Below are positions 12,436 through 18,065 of a DNA stretch of 18,065 nt, piece after piece. The notes under the pieces are model-generated. The model ran no database searches, had not been told where the DNA came from, and worked only from the letters and a program-made list of their open reading frames with translations. The position numbers were made by a program, and so were the translations under genes. How positions within the stretch are numbered: the stretch's first letter is position 1; every line of letters begins with the position of its first letter. This stretch comes from CAYRVX01 sp964642165 (GTDB taxonomy: Bacteria > Planctomycetota > Phycisphaerae > SM23-33), in contig CAZXOC010000142.1 in NCBI GenBank assembly GCA_964642165.1, positions 1 through 18,065 of the forward strand, given 5' to 3'.

Positions 12436-13262
12436 CTTGCCGCGGGCACGTCGTGCACGTAGAAGAGCCGCGCGATGCGGTCGGCCATTCGCCCGGCCAA
12501 GCTCGCGGCCAGCTCGGCGGTGCCGGTTCCCCCGGCCGTCGCGGCGGGCAGCTCCACCGGGCCCACGGGATGTCCGTCGGGCCGATCCCTCGGCCAGAGG
12601 CGCCCCTTCGTCACGTCCACCATGCGGACGTTCGTGCGAAGGCGGGCCTCGCCCGGCGGCGTTGCGGCGGCCGCGTCCGGCAGCGTCAGCTCGTCGAGCC
12701 GAACGTACAGGACGAGGTCGGCGCCGGCCTTCTGCCCCACCTGGCTGACGGCCAACCTGTCGAAGTCGGGCGTGGTGGCTCGGAGCTCCGCCAGGCGCTC
12801 GTGCGGCACGACGCCGGCGGCGATCCCGTGTGCGGTCAGTTCCCGGTTGAGCCGCTCGGTCAACTCGGGCTTGATCGGCCGGTAGGCGACCGGCTCGATC
12901 ACGTCGTCGACGAACACGAGGATCGTCCGGCCCTTCGGCGGCTCGTACAGGGCGGGCACGCGCTTCGTCGGCATCCGTGGAAGCAGACGTCCGAGGCCGG
13001 GCCCGGGTCCGGGCCGCCATTGTCGCCACGCCAGCGCCGCGACGGCGACCAGGGCCGCCAGGAACATCGCCGCTCCAAGGACGCCGCGGGCGGCCCGGCC
13101 CGACCGCTCGGGCCGAGGCGCGCTGCCCCCCGGACGCCCGTTCGGTGCCTCGCCGACGGCGATGGTCCTGTCCAGGAGCCGCCCGCGGCCCGCCTGCCTG
13201 TCCGCCTGGTTCGACACGGCTGCGCCACCTCCGGACTGGCCCGACCGGCCCATGGGTGCCAT
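12420..13262 (-). CDS. Membrane-anchored hypothetical protein of planctomycete type
   Basis: Up to 280 residues. Residues 1-58 are low-complexity, Gly/Arg/Ser-rich. A single membrane helix follows at about 59-79 (VLGAAMFLAALVAVAALAW), then an extracytoplasmic domain from about 97, starting MPTKRVPALYEPPKGRTILV and including VFVDD, the conserved-looking FDRLAVSQVGQKAGADLVLY, and VRMVDVTKGRLWPRDRPDGH. I associate this domain with small envelope proteins or lipoproteins of planctomycetes; function is unknown. The ADLVLY/VRMVDV pattern resembles proteins that bind at the outer membrane or peptidoglycan, but this is weak. The ATG at 13262 has no clear ribosome site. ATG 13067 (Met66) has GGAG five bases upstream and would give a plain signal anchor, so it may be the real start. 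The gene has its own promoter and terminator-like hairpin. Confidence 0.75.
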   Translation of the reverse strand: MAPMGRSGQSGGGAAVSNQADRQAGRGRLLDRTIAVGEAPNGRPGGSAPRPERSGRAARGVLGAAMFLAALVAVAALAWRQWRPGPGPGLGRLLPRMPTKRVPALYEPPKGRTILVFVDDVIEPVAYRPIKPELTERLNRELTAHGIAAGVVPHERLAELRATTPDFDRLAVSQVGQKAGADLVLYVRLDELTLPDAAAATPPGEARLRTNVRMVDVTKGRLWPRDRPDGHPVGPVELPAATAGGTGTAELAASLAGRMADRIARLFYVHDVPAASRPSG

Positions 13263-13316
13263 CGGACGCGGGGGCAGCTGCCGCAGCCCCCGGCGCCCGG
13301 GCCCCCGCCGGCAGGC

Positions 13317-13345
13317 ATTCTAGCGGCTCGCGGGCCCGCCGCCAA
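13317..13345 (-). promoter_or_regulatory. Sigma70-type promoter of the membrane-anchored hypothetical gene
   Basis: On the minus strand: TTGGCG (13345-13340), 17-bp spacer, TAGAAT (13322-13317, 5 of 6). The predicted start of transcription is about 48 bases before ATG 13262, or about 240 before the alternative ATG 13067. The remaining intergenic DNA up to 13546 holds no other gene; an AT-richer patch at 13362-13380 has no assignable role. Confidence 0.5.
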
Positions 13346-13546
13346 CCGCCCGGCGTCGCGATGGTTTTGTAGTCTTGTTCCGAACCCGGACCGCCGTGGG
13401 CCCGTCCAACCCAGTGGCAGGTGCGCTGCGCGCCGCGCCCGGACCTGCCCGCGCCACGTCGTGTTCCCAGGGCATTCGCCGGGCCGCTTCGGGCATGGGG
13501 CGGTCGTTCCACGCGGCAACGGGCCAGACAGCATAAGGAGAAGGCA

Positions 13547-15391
13547 ATGAACAGAAGCACCATGTGGATGTGTGTGGGCCTCGCGGCAGTGGTCTTCGCC
13601 GGTACGGCGCCCGCCAAGCCCATCGAGACCAAGGGGCGCATCGAGCAGGTGACCGTCTACCGCGGCCAGGCGCTGGTCACCCGCGTGGTGGAGGTGGACG
13701 CCGCGGCCGGAACGGTCGACCTGGTCGTCGCCGAGCTGCCCGAGCAGATCGTCACGGGCAGCCTCTACGCCACGGGCGACAAGAACCTGCTCATTCGGGC
13801 CGTCCGGTATCGCACGCAGCCCGTCCGGGAAGAGCCGCGCCCGGAGATCCGCCAGCTCGACGAGCAGCTCGAGCAGCTCGCCCGGCAGCTTCGGGAGATG
13901 GAGGCGGCCGACGCCCTCCAGAAGCAGAAGGAGACCTACCTGGGCAGCCTGGAGAAGTTCACCACCGCCAAGGCCACCAAGGAGCTGGACAAGGGCACGC
14001 TGAACGTCGACTCGGTCGTGGCGCTGACGGAGTTTCTCTTCAAGCAGCGCCAGGGGCTGACCGACGACGCCCTCAAGCGCAAGGAGGAGGGCCTGAAGCT
14101 CAAGGAGAAGACAGCGCTGCTCCAGCGCCAGCGCCAGGAGCTGACGAAGAGGTCGACGCGAACGGCGCGGGAGGCGGTGCTGTTCCTGGAGAAGCGCGGG
14201 GGCGGCAAGGCCACCGTGCGCCTGAGCTACCTCGTCAGCGGCGCGTCCTGGACGCCGAGCTACACGCTTCGCTGCGCGGCCCTGGGGCAGAAGGTCGAGC
14301 TCGAGTACAGCGCTCTCGTCCAGCAGATGAGCGGCGAGGACTGGGACGGCGTGGCGCTGAAGCTCTCGACGGCCTCGCCGTCGATGGTGGCCTCCTCGCC
14401 GATCCTCACGCCGCTGTGGGTGGCCCTGGCGGCCCCGGCGCAGCGCAAGGGCGGCGCCGCCCCCACGGAGCAGACCCTGCCGATGCTCCTCGGGGGCCAG
14501 CGACTCGCGCGAAGCAACATTCGCAAGGCCCTCCAGCAGCGGGCGGCGAACCCCACTCTCCCCGAGCAGGTCGACGCCGACTGGGCCGTCAACGCCGAGG
14601 CGAACCGCCTCCAGATCATGGACTTCCAGGCCGCCCGGGACGTGATCCTCTCCGCCCAGGACGTCGCCGCCGCCGACGTGGAGGTTCTCAGCGTCAGCTA
14701 CGAGCTGCCCGGGCGGATCAGCCTGCCCAGCCGCAGCGACCAGCAGATGATCCAGATCGCCTCCATGAAGCTGGACGGCAAGTTCTACTACCTCGCCACG
14801 CCGGTCCTCACCCCCTACGTCTACCAGCAGGCCGACGTCCTCAACAGCTCCAACGTCGCGCTGCTGGCCGGCAACGTCAACACCTACATGAACGGGCAGT
14901 TCATGGGCACCGGGCAGGTGCCCCTCGTCGCCAAGGGGCAGCGGTTCACCGTCGGCTTCGGCGTGGACTCCCAGCTCCGCGTCAAGCGCGAGCTGGCCGA
15001 CAAGACCGACGACGTCCAGGGCGGAAACCGCGTGCAGACCTTCAAGTACCGCCTGCTCGTCAACAACTACAAGGACCAGCAGGTCGCCGTCCGCCTGCTC
15101 GACCGCCTCCCCGACGCCCGCGGCGCCGACATCAAGGTCACCCTCGGCGAGATGAGCCAGCCCATCAGCAAGGACGAGCTCTACCTCCAGACTCTCCGCA
15201 AGATGGGCATCCTCCGCTGGGAGATCGACGTGCCCGCCAAGGCCTCCGGCGCGGAGGCCAAGAAGGTCGAGTACACCTTCACCACGGAATTCGACCGGAA
15301 CATGCAGATCCGCGAGCCGACCGCCGCCCAGGTCGAGCAGGAGAAGCGCGAGTTCAAGGCCGACCTCCAGCGCTTCCAGATGGCGCAATGA
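13547..15391 (+). CDS. Exported DUF4140/DUF4139 protein (mucoidy inhibitor MuiA-like)
   Basis: A 614-residue protein from ATG 13547, with AAGGAG six bases upstream. A signal peptide (MWMCVGLAAVVFAGTAPA) ends near residue 23. The N-terminal domain begins GRIEQVTVYRGQALVTRVVE (about 30-49), the DUF4140 start. A Glu/Gln/Lys/Leu-rich coiled coil follows from about 100 to 215. The DUF4139 beta domain begins near ATVRLSYLVSGASWTPSYTL (about 222-241) and runs to the end, with VTLGEMSQPISKDELYLQTL and YTFTTEFDRNMQIREP. The layout equals the TIGR02231/MuiA family. Its molecular role is not established, and the name comes from a mucoidy phenotype. It is likely periplasmic. An inverted repeat follows the stop, so it is probably monocistronic. 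Confidence 0.88.
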   Translation: MNRSTMWMCVGLAAVVFAGTAPAKPIETKGRIEQVTVYRGQALVTRVVEVDAAAGTVDLVVAELPEQIVTGSLYATGDKNLLIRAVRYRTQPVREEPRPEIRQLDEQLEQLARQLREMEAADALQKQKETYLGSLEKFTTAKATKELDKGTLNVDSVVALTEFLFKQRQGLTDDALKRKEEGLKLKEKTALLQRQRQELTKRSTRTAREAVLFLEKRGGGKATVRLSYLVSGASWTPSYTLRCAALGQKVELEYSALVQQMSGEDWDGVALKLSTASPSMVASSPILTPLWVALAAPAQRKGGAAPTEQTLPMLLGGQRLARSNIRKALQQRAANPTLPEQVDADWAVNAEANRLQIMDFQAARDVILSAQDVAAADVEVLSVSYELPGRISLPSRSDQQMIQIASMKLDGKFYYLATPVLTPYVYQQADVLNSSNVALLAGNVNTYMNGQFMGTGQVPLVAKGQRFTVGFGVDSQLRVKRELADKTDDVQGGNRVQTFKYRLLVNNYKDQQVAVRLLDRLPDARGADIKVTLGEMSQPISKDELYLQTLRKMGILRWEIDVPAKASGAEAKKVEYTFTTEFDRNMQIREPTAAQVEQEKREFKADLQRFQMAQ

Positions 15392-15424
15392 GGCGAGCCG
15401 GGGAGCGCCCCGCGCGGTCCGCGA

Positions 15425-15463
15425 GCGTGCCGGCATCCCGGCCGCGAGGCCCTGCCGGCACGC
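15425..15463. terminator. Long inverted repeat after the MuiA-like gene
   Basis: GCGTGCCGGCA (15425-15435) and TGCCGGCACGC (15453-15463) are exact reverse complements, giving an 11-bp stem. The 17-base loop contains a smaller GGCC-GCGA-GGCC stem. It begins 34 bases after the stop at 15391. There is no T-run. It is best read as a transcription-ending or RNA-stabilising stem, though a protein-binding inverted repeat is possible. Confidence 0.5.
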
Positions 15464-15536
15464 GCCGAGCCGGCGGGAACCTTCGACGAGCGCCGGCGTC
15501 CCAGCTTGTGACGACCGGTCGGGAGGCGCGAGTCCG

Positions 15537-16760
15537 ATGACAAGACCGCTTGCCGTGACGCTGAGGCTCGTGGCGCTGGTCGGGGCCATCTCGCCTGCCG
15601 GCGCGGGTCTGGGCGAGCCGCTGCCGCGACCCCGGCCCGCGCCTCCGCCGGAGACGCCGCCGAGGAAGAAGCTCGCCCCCGTCCCCGGGACCGTGGTCTA
15701 TCGCAGCTCGTTCGACAAGGGCGCCACCGACGGCTGGTCCAGCAAGAAGGCCCTGCCGCTCGACAAGGGCCAGGGCATGTTCTATCCGCTGCACAACCAG
15801 ACGGTCCGCCTGGATCTGCCGCGCCTCCCCGCGCACAAGTTCCTGCACGTGCGGGTGGACCTTCACCTCCTGGAGAGCTGGGACGGCAGCGGCATCGCCC
15901 ACGGGGGCGACACCGACTCCCCGGATACGATCACCCTCCGCCTCGGCGGCCGAACGCTGCTCCACGCCAGCTTCGCCGTCGTCGGCAACTGCGTGCAGAG
16001 CTACCCGGACAACGGCCTGTGGGCCAGGCACCCGGCGTGCACGGGGGCCGTCAAGTACGTGAAGGGCAGCTCGCTCTACTGCCTGGCGTATACGCTTCCT
16101 CACGTGGACCGGGACGCCGCCCTGGAGGTCACCGCGCGCCTGACGGAGGCGCAGCCCGAGAACCGCACCGTGAAGAACGAGTGCTGGGGCATCGGCCGCG
16201 TGGTGGTCTCGGCGCTTCCCGACGCGCCGGTGAAGCTGGACGCCAAACGGTTCGGGCGGCTCTGGGCGGACCTGGCGGACACGGATCCGGTCAAGGCGAA
16301 CGAGGCCGCCTGGACGCTCATCTCCGCGGGGCAGGACACCGTGGCGCGGATCGAGAAGTCGCTGGCGGTCCTCGACGACCAGGCCCTGGCGAAGGCGGTG
16401 GCCGAGCTGATCGCCCGGCTGGACGCCGACGACTGGCGCGTGCGGCAGAAGGCGACGGCCGAGCTGAAGGCCCTGGGCAAGCCCGCCCGCCCGCTGCTGC
16501 ACAGGGCGCTGGCGGGCAGGCCGTCGCCCGAGGTGAGAACACGCATCGAGGACATCCTGTCGACGCACAAGGACGTCTCGGCCGACGAGCGCCGGGGCGG
16601 CCGGGCCAGGTGGGTCCTTCAGGTGATCGGGGGCAAGCGGGCCGCCGAGCTCCGCAAAGCCCTGCCCGTCCCGAAGCCCCAGCCGCCGAAGCCCTCCCCG
16701 CGACCTTGGAACACCGACGTCGACATCCTTAAGACAACCAACGCGGTTCAGCGCCTGTGA
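15537..16760 (+). CDS. Secreted jelly-roll (LamG-like) plus HEAT-like repeat protein
   Basis: A 407-residue protein from ATG 15537, with GGAGG ten bases upstream. A signal peptide (about 1-23) and a Pro-rich linker (27-50) precede a beta-sandwich domain (about 53-226). That domain has the landmarks LLESWDGSG (111-119), ITLRLGGRTLLHASF (132-146), CVQSYPDNG (152-160), and the closing ECWGIGRVVVS (215-225). These match a jelly-roll domain frequent in planctomycete secreted proteins. Residues about 238-343 (FGRLWADLADTD, LDADDWRVRQKATAELKALG, RPSPEVRTRIEDIL) form the short HEAT-like module that planctomycetes attach to PQQ and WD40 proteins. The C-terminus is Pro/Lys-rich. It is likely a binding or scaffold protein outside the cytoplasm; ligand unknown. 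Confidence 0.8.
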   Translation: MTRPLAVTLRLVALVGAISPAGAGLGEPLPRPRPAPPPETPPRKKLAPVPGTVVYRSSFDKGATDGWSSKKALPLDKGQGMFYPLHNQTVRLDLPRLPAHKFLHVRVDLHLLESWDGSGIAHGGDTDSPDTITLRLGGRTLLHASFAVVGNCVQSYPDNGLWARHPACTGAVKYVKGSSLYCLAYTLPHVDRDAALEVTARLTEAQPENRTVKNECWGIGRVVVSALPDAPVKLDAKRFGRLWADLADTDPVKANEAAWTLISAGQDTVARIEKSLAVLDDQALAKAVAELIARLDADDWRVRQKATAELKALGKPARPLLHRALAGRPSPEVRTRIEDILSTHKDVSADERRGGRARWVLQVIGGKRAAELRKALPVPKPQPPKPSPRPWNTDVDILKTTNAVQRL

Positions 16761-16776
16761 GGACGGCGCCGCGAAC

Positions 16777-16792
16777 AGCCGCTCCGGCGGCT
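16777..16792 (+). terminator. Hairpin after the jelly-roll/HEAT-like gene
   Basis: AGCCGC-TCCG-GCGGCT, a perfect 6-bp stem with a 4-base loop, lies 17 bases after the stop. Its last base is also the first base of the next promoter's -35 element, so the end of one unit and start of the next are packed together. No T-run. Confidence 0.45.
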
Positions 16793-16819
16793 TGCACCGG
16801 GGGCTCTCCCGCGTATGAT
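16792..16819 (+). promoter_or_regulatory. Sigma70-type promoter of the URO-D-family gene
   Basis: TTGCAC (16792-16797), 16-bp spacer, TATGAT (16814-16819, 5 of 6). The ATG at 16855 lies 36 bases past the -10, with GGAG six bases before it. Confidence 0.6.
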
Positions 16820-16854
16820 GTCGCCCGCCCCGATGCCGGGGCACGGAGACGATC

Positions 16855-18065
16855 ATGCCCGTTCCGCGGACCGACCGGGACACGCTTCGGCGACTGGCCG
16901 GCGAGGTCGCCGAGGTCGCCGCCCTGCCCGGCCACGACGAGAAGCGCGATCTGTGGCGCCGACTCAACCGCCTGGAGCCCACGCGCCCGCTCGTGTGGAT
17001 CAACGAGGTCTGCTGGGACGAGATGGGTCCGGAGGTGCAGCCGACGGTCGCCGACGGCTTCCTCCGCCGCATCGAGACGCGGCTGCGGCGCGTGCTGCAT
17101 GCGTGGCGGCACTTCCCGGCCGACATGATCGTCGACGACTGGATCGGCTGCCCGATCGCCGTCTCGGACACCGGCTACGGGCTGGAGGGGCAGGTGGCGC
17201 GAACCGACAGCGACCTCGTCAAGAGCGCCGTGGACTACCTTCCGATCATCCGCTCCGAGGCCGACGTCGCGAAGATCCGCTTTCCGGAGGTGACCGTGGA
17301 CGCGGCCGAGACGGAGCGGCGTCTTGCGCTGCTGGCCGACGTGCTGGGGGACATCCTGACCGTCCGCAGGGTGGGCGTCTCCGGCACGTGGTTCGCCCCC
17401 TGGGACAGGCTCATCCAGTGGTACGGCATCGAGGAGCTGTACGTGGACATGGTGGACCGCCCGGGGCTGGTCCACGCGGCGATCGGGCGGATGGTCGACG
17501 CGATGCTGCACAAGTACGAGCAGTACGAGGCCCTCGGCGTGCTGGAGCTGAACAACGGCAACAACCGCGTCGGCTCGGGCGGGCTGGGCATCACCGACGA
17601 GCTGCCCCAGGCGGGCTTCGACCCCGCGCGCGTGCGGATGATCGACATGTGGGGCAATTCCGCGCCGCAGATCTTCTCGGAGGTCTCGCCGGAGATGCAC
17701 TGGGAGTTCGCCCTGAAGCACGAGCTGCGGATCCTCGAGCGCTTCGGGCTGAACTGCTACGGCTGCTGCGAGCCGTACCACAAGAAGATCGGCCTCGTGC
17801 GGCGGATCCCGCGCCTCCGGCGGATCAGCATGAGCCCGTTCGTCGACGTGCGCGAGGGCGCCGAGGCCGTCGCGGGCGACTTCATCTACTCCGCCAAGCC
17901 GAACCCCGCCGTGCTGGCCGCCAACACGTGGGACCCCGCCCCGGCGCGGGCGGACCTCCGCGAGATCCTCGACGCCACGCGCGGCACGCCCGTCGAGATC
18001 ATCCTCAAGGACATCCACACCGTCCGCGGCGAACCGCACCGCCTCTGGGAATGGGCCCGCATGGC
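16855..18065 (+). CDS. Uroporphyrinogen decarboxylase-superfamily protein (3' end outside window)
   Basis: The frame runs open from ATG 16855 to the window end, about 403 residues, with GGAG six bases upstream. The layout is that of the URO-D/corrinoid-methyltransferase barrel: an early WINEVCWDEMG, a central VGVSGTWFAPWDRLIQWYG, then ELNNGNNRVGSGGLGITDEL, and the signature LNCYGCCEPYHKKI (C301, C304, C305). The latter is followed by RRIPRLRRISMSPFVDVREG and FIYSAKPNPAVLA. The Cys-rich 'YGCCEP' replaces the residues of true HemE, so this is not heme biosynthesis. Relatives include corrinoid/methyl-transfer proteins and functionally open groups common in Planctomycetota and Lentisphaerota. The Cys residues may bind zinc or activate a thiol substrate (inferred). 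The final HTVRGEPHRLWEWARMA resembles the usual last helix, so few residues are missing. Confidence 0.85.
   Translation, partial: MPVPRTDRDTLRRLAGEVAEVAALPGHDEKRDLWRRLNRLEPTRPLVWINEVCWDEMGPEVQPTVADGFLRRIETRLRRVLHAWRHFPADMIVDDWIGCPIAVSDTGYGLEGQVARTDSDLVKSAVDYLPIIRSEADVAKIRFPEVTVDAAETERRLALLADVLGDILTVRRVGVSGTWFAPWDRLIQWYGIEELYVDMVDRPGLVHAAIGRMVDAMLHKYEQYEALGVLELNNGNNRVGSGGLGITDELPQAGFDPARVRMIDMWGNSAPQIFSEVSPEMHWEFALKHELRILERFGLNCYGCCEPYHKKIGLVRRIPRLRRISMSPFVDVREGAEAVAGDFIYSAKPNPAVLAANTWDPAPARADLREILDATRGTPVEIILKDIHTVRGEPHRLWEWARM

Noticed and set aside
12899..15589. 896-codon minus-strand frame opposite the MuiA-like gene
   Set aside because: Leu/Gly/Val/Asp/His-rich antisense shadow; the plus frame has signal peptide, ribosome site and family motifs.
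15354..18039. Long minus-strand frames (605 and 436 codons) opposite the jelly-roll and URO-D genes
   Set aside because: Antisense shadows with Arg/Val/His/Asp-rich composition and no domains; the plus frames are convincing.
1..18065. CRISPR, tRNA, rRNA or insertion sequence
   Set aside because: No regularly spaced repeats, no cloverleaf-like tRNA ends, no rRNA-like stretches and no transposase-like protein were seen on either strand.

Overview
The window is a GC-rich bacterial scaffold with strong third-position G/C bias. It carries ordinary-looking genes of a type common in Planctomycetota: a PQQ-like beta-propeller secretome protein, a jelly-roll plus HEAT-like secreted protein, a URO-D-superfamily protein of the 'YGCCEP' kind, and a membrane-anchored protein of a kind I associate with planctomycetes. 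I infer Planctomycetota, possibly a Phycisphaerae-like lineage. A run of exactly 100 N (9020-9119) shows this is a scaffolded draft, probably a metagenome bin. No rRNA, tRNA, CRISPR array, insertion sequence or integrase was seen.

Left part (1-3350): the 3' end of mutS, then a two-gene cassette with its own promoter. The cassette encodes an ABC/OLD-like AAA ATPase and a DUF4276/Toprim-like protein in a 4-base start/stop overlap. Its codon use is less GC-biased than mutS, so it looks like a laterally acquired defence-type module. Downstream is a coding-like plus-strand remnant lying antisense to the odd C-terminal tail of a minus-strand thioredoxin-like gene.

Middle part (3472-8790): a glycosidase-like TIM-barrel protein, a 98-residue hypothetical protein, and a protein joining two AbrB-like hairpin repeats to a squalene-cyclase-like alpha/alpha toroid. 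Convergent to these is a secreted PQQ-repeat protein. Its promoter is overlapped by a perfect 18-bp palindrome, a strong operator candidate.

Right-middle (8791-13262, minus strand): an envelope operon of polytopic glycosyltransferase, SAM methyltransferase (8-base overlap) and CPBP-family membrane protease (interrupted by the gap and lacking a clear start codon). Upstream of it is a membrane-anchored protein with its own promoter and a terminator-like hairpin around its stop codon.

Right part (13547-18065, plus strand): a DUF4140/DUF4139 (MuiA-like) coiled-coil exported protein, the jelly-roll/HEAT-like secreted protein, and the 5' part of a URO-D-family gene. Several intergenic regions hold a recurrent promoter form, TTGnnn-16/17 bp-TAnnAT. 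The most system-like items are the ATPase/DUF4276 cassette, the AbrB-toroid fusion and the palindrome-controlled PQQ gene. None is proven novel from sequence alone.
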